Source: Chlamydiota bacterium (lineage in GTDB: Bacteria > Chlamydiota > Chlamydiia > Chlamydiales > Parachlamydiaceae). From it: a stretch of DNA of 62,677 nucleotides. The position numbers and the translations under genes are program-made. This document shows, one piece after another, positions 1 through 9,054 of this stretch. The stretch spans positions 1-62,677 of the forward strand of contig JABDFJ010000006.1 in assembly GCA_013286645.1 (NCBI GenBank), read 5' to 3'. Below the pieces are notes generated by a model. That model did not search any database, was not told the origin of the DNA, and saw nothing but the letters and a program-made list of their open reading frames with translations. The number at the start of each line of letters is the position of its first letter. The first letter of the stretch is position 1.

Positions 1-348
1 CTGGTGATCCCAATCGATGGAGGCCTTGAGTACCTCATACCCTAAATGCTTTAGCTCTTGCACAAGCCAATCTTTTTTATTTTTTATATCCAAGCCCAGC
101 CATTCCTTATCAGCATCAGTGAAGTGCTCAACTACCGCGGGATGATTTTCCGCATTGGATGTGATGTGGATGTCGTGTTCGCTAAAGTAGAAACCTGCTG
201 TTTCACCACCTTTAACATGTTGATCGATTTTATTCCGAAAAGCATCTAACTTTTCGGCAATATGCTGCGTTCTTTGAGGAACATCCCCGCGCTTAAAATA
301 ATGAGAGATTTCCTGATATGTGGCAGAATTAACTGGGGGCAATGACAT
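1..348 (-). CDS. hypothetical protein, C-terminus cut by window edge
   Basis: An uninterrupted minus-strand frame runs from an ATG at 348 to the window edge (116 codons, no stop). It begins MSLPPVNSATYQEISHYF and has an AGGAG ribosome-binding site a few bases upstream. The visible part is soluble and rich in His, Asp, Glu and Lys (GETAGFYFSEHDIHITSN), with no signal peptide or membrane segment. I do not recognise the family. A possible small gene ends about 20 bp upstream on the same strand, so the two may be co-transcribed. The C-terminal length is unknown. Confidence 0.7.
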   Translation of the reverse strand, partial: MSLPPVNSATYQEISHYFKRGDVPQRTQHIAEKLDAFRNKIDQHVKGGETAGFYFSEHDIHITSNAENHPAVVEHFTDADKEWLGLDIKNKKDWLVQELKHLGYEVLKASIDWDHQ

Positions 349-368
349 AAAATTTCTCCTTGGTTTTA

Positions 369-581
369 TTATATTTTAAAGCGGGCATTTTGTACAGAGC
401 TCGGCAAGTGGGCCAACCACCCTTCCAATGCGCCAGATATGTTATCAAAGTGCTGGTTGATGATAGGCGCCATCACCTCTATTGCTTTGCCGTAAACGCT
501 GTGGGATGCCCCTTGGGCAAAGGCAAGGGCACGGGCAAGGGCACGGGTTTTTTTAGCGGAAACTGCTGTTAAAAAAAGCAT
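369..581 (-). CDS. possible small hypothetical protein
   Basis: A 70-codon minus-strand frame begins MLFLTAVSAKKTRALARALA and ends about 20 bp before the next minus-strand start codon. It is only weakly supported: no clear Shine-Dalgarno, a run of T in the first codons, and a GGCAAGGGCACGG tandem in its middle (about 519-547) that resembles the intergenic GC-rich word arrays seen elsewhere. It could equally be non-coding leader DNA. No family recognised. Confidence 0.25.
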   Translation of the reverse strand: MLFLTAVSAKKTRALARALAFAQGASHSVYGKAIEVMAPIINQHFDNISGALEGWLAHLPSSVQNARFKI

Positions 582-637
582 CGCCTTGATCTTAAAGTTA
601 CAATTTTGTATACTTAGAAGTAACAAGGGGATGAAAC

Positions 638-883
638 ATGGCTCAAACCGCCCGAATTTCTCAAAGAAGCGATTATCTTATTCAAGAAATAGGTGTCCTT
701 ACCCAAAAGAGCAAAATCGAGATTATTGAATCTGCACTTGAAACCTATCGACATCATGAACGTATGCGTTTATTTAATGAGAGTTACAACATGCTCGCAA
801 AAAATAAGAACGCATGGAAAGAGGAAATGGAGGAACGCAAAGCCTTAGAAGGCACTTTGGAAGATGGTATTGAAGAAGATTAA
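638..883 (+). CDS. antitoxin of a MazEF-like module
   Basis: This 81-residue protein begins MAQTARISQRSDYLIQEIG and is followed by a helical segment (KSKIEIIESALETY) typical of a ribbon-helix-helix DNA-binding antitoxin. The acidic tail (EGTLEDGIEED) fits a toxin-binding extension. An AAGGGG ribosome-binding site lies 7-12 bases upstream of the ATG. The 3' end overlaps the toxin gene by 20 bp, the usual arrangement for translational coupling. Expected roles, by family, are to neutralise the ribonuclease and repress the shared promoter. The assignment rests mainly on the toxin next door. Confidence 0.75.
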   Translation: MAQTARISQRSDYLIQEIGVLTQKSKIEIIESALETYRHHERMRLFNESYNMLAKNKNAWKEEMEERKALEGTLEDGIEED

Positions 884-1223
884 TCCCCAACAAGGTGAAA
901 TTTGGCTATTTGATCCAGATCCTGTCAAAGGCACCGAGATTGGAAAAAAAATTCGCCCTGCTTTAATCATTTCTTGTAATGAACTCAATGCAGGATCCTC
1001 CGGTTTAATTATCATCATCCCCTTAACGAGTAAAAATAAAAAAATTGCTTCGCATGTAAAAATTGAACCACCCGAAGGGGGGCTTACTGCTCCTAGTTTT
1101 ATCATCTGTGAGCAAATACGCTCCATCACCAAGGAAAGATTAATAAAAAAAGTAGGAGAAATTAAAGATCTTTCGATCTTACGACAAGTCCATTCCTGGA
1201 TCCTGGACCTTATCTGGCTGTGA
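864..1223 (+). CDS. MazF/PemK-like endoribonuclease toxin
   Basis: This 119-residue protein has the MazF/PemK fold signatures: QQGEIWLFDPDPVKGTEIGKKIRPALII near the N-terminus, then IIIIPLTSK and a strand ending PSFIICEQIRSI. In the family, the Arg-Pro turn and the later Thr/Ser form the active site that cuts single-stranded mRNA. Length is normal. It starts inside the antitoxin gene (ATG at 864, shared bases to 883). The module lies next to sppA but is transcribed as its own two-gene unit. Nothing suggests inactivation. Confidence 0.88.
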   Translation: MVLKKINPQQGEIWLFDPDPVKGTEIGKKIRPALIISCNELNAGSSGLIIIIPLTSKNKKIASHVKIEPPEGGLTAPSFIICEQIRSITKERLIKKVGEIKDLSILRQVHSWILDLIWL

Positions 1224-1315
1224 TCTATTAGAAACTTCCTTTGATAAAATACCTCTCCTGCTTTAAGATACGCATAGTATTCCATAAAAAAATTTAAACT
1301 TGTCAAAGGAATGTT

Positions 1316-2353
1316 ATGCGCGAATCTATTTTTTCTGCCACCATCCGGGTATTTCTCCTCGCTTTCTTTGGAGTCATTGGCCTCATCCTCGGCGTTGTAG
1401 TGATCGCTGCCATTGTCGGAGCCTCCACAACCGCCATCGATGGCGCTCCTCAAATCGATTACAAATACACCCCAGAAATTTTGGCTAATGCTAAGGGTGT
1501 GCGCAAAGAACTATCCAAAGATGCGCCAGTCATTCTGCAACTCAATATCAAAGGCGTGATTGGACTAGACAATCTGACGCAACACAGCGTAGGACAACAA
1601 TTGCTCGAATCGCGCGAACGTGTTCTAGACGACCGCGTCAAAGCAATCCTGCTTTATATCGACTCCCCAGGCGGCACCGTGGTCGATGCCGATGGGATCT
1701 ACCGCGAAATAAAAAAGTACAAAGAAATCCATAAAACTCCCGTCTATGCTTACGTCGATGGGTTGTGCGCCTCCGGCGGAATGTATATCGCTTCCGCAGC
1801 AGATAAAATCTACGCGAGTGAAACAAGCCTAGTTGGCAGTGTAGGCGTCATCTTGCCAAGCATCCTCAACTTTTCACAACTCCTGGATAAAGTGGGAGTC
1901 CAATCCTTAACACTCTATGATGGAAAAGGCAAAGACAACCTCAACCCACTCCGCCCATGGGTTAAAGGGGAAGAAGACAACATCAAAAATGCGATCGACT
2001 ATTACTATGGCTTGTTCGTCAATGTCGTCACCTCAAATCGCCCACAAATGGACAAAACAAAGCTGATCGATGTCTATGGAGCAAATGTCTATCCAGCTGT
2101 ACAAGCGCAAGAGTTTGGCTATATCGATGAAAGCAATGCCAACCTCCAAAATACCCTAAAACTATTAGCCGAGAAAATTGATATTAAAGATGACTACTAT
2201 CAAGTTGTCTCCCTAGAAAATAAAAGCTGGCTTTCGCAGCTCTTTAAAGAAAAATTCGAACTCTTCAGTGGACACATCACCCACCAGATTGAATTAACTC
2301 CTGACCTACATCCTAATCTAATGGGACAATACCTCTATTTATATAGGCCATAG
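1316..2353 (+). CDS. sppA: signal peptide peptidase SppA, S49 family
   Basis: This 345-residue protein has one N-terminal membrane segment (about residues 10-37, IRVFLLAFFGVIGLILGVVV) followed by an S49 serine peptidase domain. The nucleophile Ser lies in GLCASGGMYIASAAD and the preceding strand is LLYIDSPGGTV; the general-base Lys probably lies in LYDGKGKDNLNP. Length matches the short chlamydial SppA. It degrades signal-peptide remnants in the inner membrane. An AAAGGA site precedes ATG 1316. The order sppA-polA-coaE-rho is the conserved chlamydial arrangement, although a large palindrome here separates sppA from polA. Confidence 0.93.
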   Translation: MRESIFSATIRVFLLAFFGVIGLILGVVVIAAIVGASTTAIDGAPQIDYKYTPEILANAKGVRKELSKDAPVILQLNIKGVIGLDNLTQHSVGQQLLESRERVLDDRVKAILLYIDSPGGTVVDADGIYREIKKYKEIHKTPVYAYVDGLCASGGMYIASAADKIYASETSLVGSVGVILPSILNFSQLLDKVGVQSLTLYDGKGKDNLNPLRPWVKGEEDNIKNAIDYYYGLFVNVVTSNRPQMDKTKLIDVYGANVYPAVQAQEFGYIDESNANLQNTLKLLAEKIDIKDDYYQVVSLENKSWLSQLFKEKFELFSGHITHQIELTPDLHPNLMGQYLYLYRP

Positions 2354-2368
2354 CAAAAAAAATAGCCC

Positions 2369-2428
2369 CATGGACGAAATCGACAATGAAAAAGACAAAA
2401 ATTGTCCTTTTCGTCCATAATGTCCATG
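2369..2428. repeat. imperfect hairpin of GTCCAT/ATGGAC words
   Basis: The left arm contains CATGGACGAAATCGACAAT and the right arm ATTGTCCTTTTCGTCCAT, giving an inverted repeat just downstream of sppA. It may act as a terminator. The words match the GTCCAT arrays flanking the four-helix-bundle gene near 50 kb, so it may be a small empty relative of that element. Confidence 0.6.
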
Positions 2429-2510
2429 TGAGATAATTGCAGCAGTGACAATATATTTTTCGAATATTTAGATTAAGCTTCAATCTAAATACTGAGACTT
2501 GATACACCCG

Positions 2511-2745
2511 GTGCTTTACCCCTGAAAGGGGTAACGGCTTGTAGCCCAGGGTAAGCGACAGCGCAACCCTGGGAGATTTATATTAGATATTGTACCCCAG
2601 AAAGGGGTACGGGCATGCTATGTGCGTTTTTGACCAAAAGTGGCCCGCACCCCTTTCAGGGGTGCAATATTGTATTCTTATACCCAGGGTTACGCTGTCG
2701 CTCACCCTGGGCTACAAGCCGTTACCCCTTTCAGGGGTAAAGCAC
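2511..2745. repeat. 235-bp near-perfect palindrome between sppA and polA
   Basis: The outer arms 2511-2573 and 2683-2745 are 63-bp inverted copies with few mismatches (GTGCTTTACCCCTGAAAGGG against its complement). Each arm contains a smaller palindrome TACCCCTGAAAGGGGTA and a CCCAGGGTTACGCTGTCGC-type block. Inner arms at about 2587-2614 and 2643-2671 continue the pairing. The segment has no coding potential. A fragment of the same TACCCCTTTCAGGGGTA word recurs at about 56031-56047. It looks like a non-autonomous palindromic element; it would form a very long stem in RNA or single-stranded DNA. Confidence 0.85.
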
Positions 2746-2937
2746 TGAGCGCATCAATCCTCAGGACAATGTTCTGAGGATGCTAGCTTGAATACACTCT
2801 TACTGGCGAATATCGGAAATCTGCTAATCATTGCTAAATAATATTTTTTTTTGACAGCGAATTCGCTTCTAGAGCGCCATTTTACTTATGCAATCGTCTC
2901 ATGTAGCCATAACGTCCACCCCCTTACGAGAACTTAT

Positions 2938-5643
2938 ATGCAAAAAATATTCATCCTTGATGCTTCTGGATACCTCTTTAGCTCCTACTTTGCCATACGC
3001 AACATGACAAATAATAAAGGGGAATCCACCAATGCGCTCTATGGCTTCATCCGTTCAGTCTTGAAGCTGATCAAAGATTTTGCCCCCACCCATATCGTGG
3101 CTGTTTTCGATGGACCCCACAACGCCAAAAAGCGCGAAGCCATCTATCCTGCCTATAAAGCACACCGCTCCGCTGCCCCTGCAGATCTCCCTTATCAAAT
3201 CGACTGGGCCCGCGAATTTTGTGGTCTCATGGGCATCCCGCTCCTCAACATTCCTGAAGTCGAAGCCGATGATACCATGGGCAGCATCGCCGCCTGGCTA
3301 GATCAACACGCTGCCACCGCCTACCTATGCACCAGCGATAAAGACATGTGTCAACTAGTCAAAGAGCACATTCTTATCCTCAACACGCGCAAAGACAACC
3401 TCATCATCGATGCCGCTGAAGTTGAAAAAATCCATGGCGTCCCCCCCTCCCAAATGATCGATCTTTTGTCTATGACAGGCGACACATCTGACAACATCCC
3501 TGGGCTGCCTGGCATCGGACCCAAAACTGCCGCCGCTTTATTGAAGCAGTTTGGTTCCTTAGATAGCCTGATCGCGCGCGTAGATGAAGTCGTAGGAGAT
3601 AAAAAACGGCAAGCGATTGTGGACAACATCGACAAAGCGCTGCTAAGTCGGCAACTAGTAACTATCGATCTCCATGTAGATATTCCTCATGACACAGAGT
3701 TTTATCGCCTTAAATCGCCAGAACTTCCTCAATTGAAGGCCTTTTATACACAGATGAATTTCAACTCTTTGCTTAAAGAGTTAGATTCCTCCACCCCCTC
3801 AAAAACTACTGAAGCCCCACTTTTAAGTCATCCAGGTACAACAAACGACCTACTTCCTCCGTTAGAAAACTACCACTTGGTTGATGATGAAAAAAGCCTG
3901 CAGGAGCTACTCACCCTTTTGCAAACCCAAAGAGAAGTGTGCTTCGATACCGAAACAACATCGGTCCAACCCCTGAATGCCGAGCTCATCGGCCTCGGCT
4001 TTTGCATCAAACCACAAACGGCCTGGTATGTGCCTACCAATGGCAATTTAGGACTCAACCGCGTGCTCGAAGCCTTTAAGCCGCTCTTTGAAAACCCTGC
4101 CATCGGGTTTTATGGACATAATGTCAAATACGATTACCATGTACTCAATAACTATGGCATTAACGTTGCAAATCTTTGCTTTGATACTATCCTTGGCTCC
4201 TATGTGCTGAACGCACATCACCGTCAACACTCCCTAGATGCCCTTTCTTTGCAGTACTTTGGTAAGACGAAAATAGCGATCCAAGAACTGCTCGGTAAAG
4301 GCAAAAACACCATTACCATGCGTGAAGTCCCCATCGAGAAAGTATGCACTTACTGCTGCGAAGATGTCGATTACACCTGCCGCCTAAAGAAAATCTTCGA
4401 AAGCGAGTTGCGCGATCGGCGCTTAGATAAAGTCCTATATGACATCGAACTTCCTCTGCTTAAAGTCCTCGCAGGCATGGAAAGACATGGCATCTTTATC
4501 GACATCACCTGCTTACAAAAAATGTCGCAACATATCAACACGCACATCCACCGCATCAGCCAAGAGATCTATGCCCTAGCAGGAGAAGAGTTTAATCTTA
4601 ACTCTCCAAAACAACTCAGCCACATTCTTAAAGACAAGTTGCAGATTCCTCTCCCCAAAAAGACCGCCACCGGCTTTTCTACCAACGCCGACGTGCTCGA
4701 ATCCCTAGAACACAACTACCCCATCGCAAGTCTGATCTTAGAATATCGCACGCTAGAAAAACTACGCTCCACTTACGTTGAAAATCTTCCACACGATGTC
4801 TCCCCCGCCACTCAACGCATCCACTGCACTTTCAACCAATCTGTAGCCGCTACCGGCAGACTTTCCTGTCAAGATCCTAACCTCCAAAACATTCCGGTGC
4901 GCACAGAAATTGGACGCGAAATAAGAGAAGCTTTTCGTCCTCAATACCCCGGCTGGAGCTATTTAGCGGCAGACTATTCGCAAATAGAACTGCGCATCCT
5001 TGCCCATCTAAGCGAAGATCCCAATCTCATCAAAGCTTTCAATAACAATGAGGACATCCATCAATTCACCGCTTCCATCATGTTCAACGTACCTCTCTCC
5101 GAGGTCACCAAAGAACAACGCTATCAAGCCAAAGCTGTTAACTTCGGCATCATCTATGGTCAACAAGCCTTTGGTCTCGCTCAAGAACTCAAAATTGATG
5201 TCAGAGAAGCCGCAGCCTTCATCGACATGTACTTCAAACGCTACACGCACGTGAGAGATTTTATTGAAAGCTGCAAAACCAAAGCCCGCCAGACGGGCAA
5301 AACAGCCACCTTCATTGGACGTGAGCGTGCCCTGCCGGAGATTACGAGCAAAAATGGACAACTACGCCTCTTTGCCGAACGTTTGGCTGTTAATACACCT
5401 GTGCAAGGTACCGCTGCCGATCTCATTAAACTAGCCATGTTGAAGATCAATGAAAAGCTTTCTAATAAATCACTACAAGGCTATATGGTATTACAGATCC
5501 ACGATGAATTGATCTTTGAAATCCCTGACGATGAAATCGAAATTTTTACGCCCCTCGTCAAAGAAGCTATGCAAAACGTATTTCAGCTAAAAGTTCCTTT
5601 AATTGTTGATATCGCACTTGGCAAAAATTGGAAAGAATGTTAA
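2938..5643 (+). CDS. polA: DNA polymerase I
   Basis: This 901-residue PolA has all three domains. The N-terminal 5'-nuclease/flap domain (about residues 1-290) begins MQKIFILDASGYLFSSYFAI and includes EADDTMGSIA and GDTSDNIPGLPGIGPKTA. The 3'-5' exonuclease domain keeps FDTETTSV (Exo I), YGHNVKYDYH (Exo II) and YCCEDVDYT (Exo III), so proofreading looks intact. The polymerase domain has DYSQIELRILAHL (motif A), the O-helix region VNFGIIYGQ and QIHDELIFE (motif C). I chose ATG 2938 over the longer TTG-initiated frame (2851) because the family N-terminus begins there. The stop overlaps the coaE start. Confidence 0.95.
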   Translation: MQKIFILDASGYLFSSYFAIRNMTNNKGESTNALYGFIRSVLKLIKDFAPTHIVAVFDGPHNAKKREAIYPAYKAHRSAAPADLPYQIDWAREFCGLMGIPLLNIPEVEADDTMGSIAAWLDQHAATAYLCTSDKDMCQLVKEHILILNTRKDNLIIDAAEVEKIHGVPPSQMIDLLSMTGDTSDNIPGLPGIGPKTAAALLKQFGSLDSLIARVDEVVGDKKRQAIVDNIDKALLSRQLVTIDLHVDIPHDTEFYRLKSPELPQLKAFYTQMNFNSLLKELDSSTPSKTTEAPLLSHPGTTNDLLPPLENYHLVDDEKSLQELLTLLQTQREVCFDTETTSVQPLNAELIGLGFCIKPQTAWYVPTNGNLGLNRVLEAFKPLFENPAIGFYGHNVKYDYHVLNNYGINVANLCFDTILGSYVLNAHHRQHSLDALSLQYFGKTKIAIQELLGKGKNTITMREVPIEKVCTYCCEDVDYTCRLKKIFESELRDRRLDKVLYDIELPLLKVLAGMERHGIFIDITCLQKMSQHINTHIHRISQEIYALAGEEFNLNSPKQLSHILKDKLQIPLPKKTATGFSTNADVLESLEHNYPIASLILEYRTLEKLRSTYVENLPHDVSPATQRIHCTFNQSVAATGRLSCQDPNLQNIPVRTEIGREIREAFRPQYPGWSYLAADYSQIELRILAHLSEDPNLIKAFNNNEDIHQFTASIMFNVPLSEVTKEQRYQAKAVNFGIIYGQQAFGLAQELKIDVREAAAFIDMYFKRYTHVRDFIESCKTKARQTGKTATFIGRERALPEITSKNGQLRLFAERLAVNTPVQGTAADLIKLAMLKINEKLSNKSLQGYMVLQIHDELIFEIPDDEIEIFTPLVKEAMQNVFQLKVPLIVDIALGKNWKEC

Positions 5644-6254
5644 TGTTATGTAAAGTAGCCGTAACAGGTGCTCTTTCGTGTGGCAAATCTTCGACTTGTC
5701 GCTTTTTTAAAGAACTTGGAGCTTACGTTGTAAGCGCCGACGAAATCGTTCACCAATTGTTACTGTCTCCCAAAACATCACTAGGCCAACAGATCGTCAC
5801 TCTTTTAGGTGAAGATATTGTCGTGGATGGCCGGATCAACCGAAGCGCTATTGCTAAAAAGGTTTTTAACGATCAACAATTATTGCAATCCTTAGAAAAA
5901 CTCCTTCATCCTGCTGTGTTGCATGAAATCGATAGACAATATCAACAGGTAAATGACCGAGGTAACTTTGCTCTTTTTATCGCTGAAATCCCTTTACTCT
6001 TCGAGATCAATAGTGAGAAACGTTTTGATTATACGATCGCGGTCGAGGCCCCTGAAGAACTATGCCGGCAGCGTTTCACGGCAGCCACAGGCTATGGAAA
6101 TGATGAATTTGATAAAAGAATGTCACGCCAACTACCCTCTGCAACTAAAGCGCAGCGTGCCGACTTTGTCATCCAAAATAACGGCAGCATGGAGCAAATG
6201 CATCATGCTGTGGACCACCTTTATAATAAACTCATTTCGTCTACCAATAGATGA
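5637..6254 (+). CDS. coaE: dephospho-CoA kinase
   Basis: This 205-residue CoaE catalyses the last step of coenzyme A synthesis, phosphorylating the ribose 3'-hydroxyl. The P-loop GALSCGKSS lies near the N-terminus, SADEIVHQLL follows as the substrate-binding strand, and EIPLLFEIN is the conserved central motif. RQLPSATKAQRADFVIQNNG is the typical C-terminal region. ATG 5637 lies inside the last codons of polA (stop 5641-5643); a second in-frame ATG at 5643 is equally possible. The overlap implies translational coupling with polA. Confidence 0.93.
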   Translation: MLMLCKVAVTGALSCGKSSTCRFFKELGAYVVSADEIVHQLLLSPKTSLGQQIVTLLGEDIVVDGRINRSAIAKKVFNDQQLLQSLEKLLHPAVLHEIDRQYQQVNDRGNFALFIAEIPLLFEINSEKRFDYTIAVEAPEELCRQRFTAATGYGNDEFDKRMSRQLPSATKAQRADFVIQNNGSMEQMHHAVDHLYNKLISSTNR

Positions 6255-6302
6255 AAGTGCCTTTTTCTTTAAACTATTACAATTGAGGAGTTTGATTCTT
6301 TA

Positions 6303-7670
6303 ATGAATCCAGATAACCCTTCTACAGAGCCATCTTCAAACGTTGAAGAGCATGGTGTTGCCTCAGAACGAGAACCTACTGAACAACATCCCGCTGCCCA
6401 TACTGGGACTTATGAAATCACCAAAATCGCTGAAATCCAGCGCATGAACATCGACCAACTTAACCAGTTCGGCAAAAAAATCGGCTTGCGCCACTTGGGC
6501 TCCCTTACCAAATCGCAAATGGTCTTCGAGATCGTAAAAGCGATCTCCGAAAAACCAAACGAAGTCCTCTATGGCGAGGGTGTGCTCGAAATCCTTTCCG
6601 ATGGCTTTGGTTTCTTGCGTTCTCCCAACTATAACTACCTTCCCTCAGCCGAAGATATCTACGTTTCTCCTGCCCAAATCCGTCGCTTCGACCTAAAAAA
6701 AGGCGATACGCTTTGTGGAACAATTCGTCCTCCCAAAGAAAAAGAGAAATACTTCGCCCTGCTAAAAGTCGATAGCATCAACGGTAAACCACCAGAGAAA
6801 GCCAAAGAACGCATCCTCTTTGAAAACCTGACACCGCTCTATCCAAATAAGCGCATCGTCATGGAAACAACCAAAGATAAATTATCCACACGCGTGCTCG
6901 ACCTAGCGGCTCCTATTGGCAAAGGGCAACGTGGCTTGATCGTGGCGCCACCACGCACAGGTAAAACAATTATCCTGCAAAATATCGCCAACTCCATCGC
7001 CACAAATAACCCAGAAATCATCCTCATTGTCCTGCTCATCGACGAACGCCCTGAAGAAGTCACCGACATGCAGCGCATCGTTAAAGGTGAAGTCATCGCT
7101 TCCACCTTCGACGAACCCCCAGAAAGGCACGTCCAAGTGGCCGAAATGGCTATAGAGAAGGCCCGTCGCTTGGTTGAACATGGCAACGATGTTGTCATCC
7201 TACTCGACTCCTTGACACGCCTAGCACGCGCTTACAACACCATCCAGCCCCATTCTGGTAAAATCCTCACTGGTGGTATCGATGCTAACGCACTCCACAA
7301 GCCAAAACGCTTCTTCGGTGCAGCCAGAAATATCGAACAAGGTGGCTCGCTGACGATCATCGCTACTGCCCTGATCGATACAGGATCGCGTATGGATGAA
7401 GTGATCTTCGAAGAATTCAAAGGCACAGGTAACATGGAATTGGTGCTAGACCGTCGTCTCGCCGACCGCCGCACCTACCCTGCTATCGACCTCATTAAGA
7501 GCGGTACCCGTAAAGAAGAACTTCTCTACCATCCTAGTGAACTTGAAAAGATCTACCTGCTGCGTCAAGCTGTGGCTGACCTAGCAGCAGTCGATGCCAT
7601 GAATCTGCTGCTTGGCCGCTTGAAAAAGACCAACAGCAACGTTGAATTCTTGTTATCGATGAAAGACTAA
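6303..7670 (+). CDS. rho: transcription termination factor Rho
   Basis: This 455-residue Rho has an acidic leader (residues 1-35), a Rho-N helical domain ([20 protein letters not shown]), a cold-shock-like RNA-binding domain ([29 protein letters not shown]) and a RecA-type ATPase. Walker A is [12 protein letters not shown], Walker [18 protein letters not shown], the Q-loop [12 protein letters not shown] and the R-loop region follows. It is a hexameric RNA helicase that releases RNA polymerase. GAGGAG lies about 15 bases before ATG 6303. A palindromic element starts two bases after the stop, and its flanking repeat includes the stop codon. Confidence 0.96.
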   Translation: MNPDNPSTEPSSNVEEHGVASEREPTEQHPAAHTGTYEITKIAEIQRMNIDQLNQFGKKIGLRHLGSLTKSQMVFEIVKAISEKPNEVLYGEGVLEILSDGFGFLRSPNYNYLPSAEDIYVSPAQIRRFDLKKGDTLCGTIRPPKEKEKYFALLKVDSINGKPPEKAKERILFENLTPLYPNKRIVMETTKDKLSTRVLDLAAPIGKGQRGLIVAPPRTGKTIILQNIANSIATNNPEIILIVLLIDERPEEVTDMQRIVKGEVIASTFDEPPERHVQVAEMAIEKARRLVEHGNDVVILLDSLTRLARAYNTIQPHSGKILTGGIDANALHKPKRFFGAARNIEQGGSLTIIATALIDTGSRMDEVIFEEFKGTGNMELVLDRRLADRRTYPAIDLIKSGTRKEELLYHPSELEKIYLLRQAVADLAAVDAMNLLLGRLKKTNSNVEFLLSMKD

Positions 7671-7672
7671 AC

Positions 7673-7866
7673 GTACATATTCAGGGAGTGTGTAGTTCTC
7701 GTGCCCGTGTGCGTGCCCGTGCCCGTGCCCGAAAGAAGATTGGGAATGAAAACGTGATTGGCAGGGTTGAAAGGTTTTCAGTTCTAAAGATAGCGTGTAG
7801 ATTAATTCGGGCACCGGCACGGGCACGCACGCGGGCACGAGAGCTGCATTCCCCGTGAACATGCAC
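7673..7866. mobile_element. 194-bp GC-rich palindromic element abutting the rho stop codon
   Basis: The ends are inverted repeats: GTACATATTCAGGG at the left, complement of CCCCGTGAACATGCAC at the right. Inside them the arms 7699-7732 and 7806-7841 are degenerate GTGCCCGTGCCCG words, with a loop of about 73 bp. GACTAAA flanks both sides (7665-7671 and 7867-7873), consistent with a target duplication that includes the last rho codon and stop. The left end matches GTACATGTTCAGGG of the larger element at 35359-35803, so the two appear related. Confidence 0.7.
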
Positions 7867-7876
7867 GACTAAAAAC

Positions 7877-8030
7877 GTAAAAGTAAAGGCTAAAAGCAAA
7901 ATAAAAGCGAAAGGCTAAAAGAGGTTAACAACTAAAATCGAAGGCTAAAAAATCGGAGCTAAATGACAATTGGTAATACTTTTTCGCCTTTAGCCTTTCG
8001 CCTTTAGCCTTTTTTTAGCCTTTAGCTTTT
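7877..8030. repeat. inverted word array (AAAGGCTAAAAGC / GCCTTTAGCC)
   Basis: The left arm (7877-7925) is built from AAGGCTAAAAG and AAAGCGAAAGGCT words. The right arm (about 7980-8030) is built from TTCGCCTTTAGCC words. The middle (about 7926-7979) is AT-rich with no ORF. The following gene starts 32 bp downstream. Together with the element at 7673, it fills the whole 392-bp gap after rho. Confidence 0.75.
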
Positions 8031-8062
8031 CAGACCCCAATTCTAAATCATCAAGGACCCCT

Positions 8063-8905
8063 ATGCGTAAAATCACAACCTATCTCCTCATTGGGTGTCT
8101 ATTGATAGGCGCCGCCTGGTTTTATTCAAATCATGAGAATTTTTCAGGCATCATTCAACAATATGTTGAAAATGGTGAATTCATCACCCTTAAAGCACGC
8201 TATACTCCCGAAAGCATCATGGATGCACATCGCAAAGAGCTACTCAACGATGATCAACATGCCTATTTAGAACCCGAGTTAAAATTCCACCCATATCTGC
8301 TCTTAGAAGTGAAATATTTTCAGCCAGACAAAAAATCTCGCGAAGGGGTCATCCTCTGGAGCCTCGTCGATGGGGAAATGGTACTTAATACAGACACATG
8401 GGAAAAAACACATGGCTTTGAAGATGCCATCAATGCGGGTGCAAGCCGCAACGACTTTAAATTAATGCAAGCACTAGCACGCAATAAAGGCACCGCAACA
8501 CTTGATAAGCTGCAAAAAGACCTACAAATTGAAAAAGATACCCTCCAATCTTGGCTCGAAAGCTCTCTTTCAAAGCACTTGATCGTCCTCAAAGGCAACG
8601 AAGTGCAGCTCCATTTCCAAGATCCTAAAATCTTGGTACAGCCAGAGACAAAAGTGACCGATTGGATGGTAAAAAAGCCCTATAACCACGCGCAACGCGT
8701 GGCAAGCAAATACTCGAATAGTCAGATCCAAAAGATTGCTAAAGCGGCGTTCGGCGAAGATTTCACTGTGCGCAGCGCCACCGATGTATTTCTGCCAGTC
8801 TATCGCATCGAGGTCTCTAATCCCGATGGCTCCACACTGACGAGCTACTGGAATGCCCTCAATGGACAGCGCATGACTCCACGCTACGCCTTCCCCGGTT
8901 GGTAG
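8063..8905 (+). CDS. membrane-anchored or secreted conserved hypothetical protein
   Basis: This 280-residue protein has an N-terminal hydrophobic segment (TYLLIGCLLIGAAWFY, residues 5-20) that may be a signal anchor. The remainder is soluble and mixed alpha/beta (ILWSLVDGEMVLNTDTWEKT, FLPVYRIEVSNPDGSTLTSYW). Its central part (about residues 120-185) reads like a helical winged-helix-type segment (MQALARNKGTATLDKLQKDL). I do not recognise the family. It lies between rho and a convergent obgE and is separated from both by palindromic repeats. ATG 8063 has only a weak upstream GGACCC. Confidence 0.75.
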   Translation: MRKITTYLLIGCLLIGAAWFYSNHENFSGIIQQYVENGEFITLKARYTPESIMDAHRKELLNDDQHAYLEPELKFHPYLLLEVKYFQPDKKSREGVILWSLVDGEMVLNTDTWEKTHGFEDAINAGASRNDFKLMQALARNKGTATLDKLQKDLQIEKDTLQSWLESSLSKHLIVLKGNEVQLHFQDPKILVQPETKVTDWMVKKPYNHAQRVASKYSNSQIQKIAKAAFGEDFTVRSATDVFLPVYRIEVSNPDGSTLTSYWNALNGQRMTPRYAFPGW

Positions 8906-8916
8906 TGTCCTTACCC

Positions 8917-9011
8917 GATTGGGGTCAGGCCTGCGATTTGCAATTTGAGAGTGAACTTAACCTAAAGTTTCTTTAGCTCTCAAATTACAAATCACAGGCC
9001 AGACCCCAATC
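8917..9011. repeat. inverted repeat with TCAGGCCTGCGATTTG words between convergent genes
   Basis: The left arm starts GATTGGGGTCAGGCCTGCGA and the right arm ends with the complement AGGCCAGACCCCAATC. The pairing continues through ATTTGCAATTTGAGAG and CTCTCAAATTACAAAT. It lies between the plus gene ending at 8905 and obgE ending at 9055, so it could serve as a bidirectional terminator. The same word family recurs at 10129-10260 between obgE and rpmA. Confidence 0.85.
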
Positions 9012-9054
9012 TCGAATCTCTTCTTTGCGCCTTTACGTTTAAAACAACCCTAAA

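Noticed and set aside
2851-2937. A longer polA start at a TTG codon
   Set aside because: The extension is not PolA-like and lacks start signals; the family N-terminus begins at ATG 2938.
7653-7899. Two overlapping minus-strand frames of about 70 residues after rho
   Set aside because: They are translations of the GTGCCCG word array (Val-Pro or Gly-His repeats) with no start signals.
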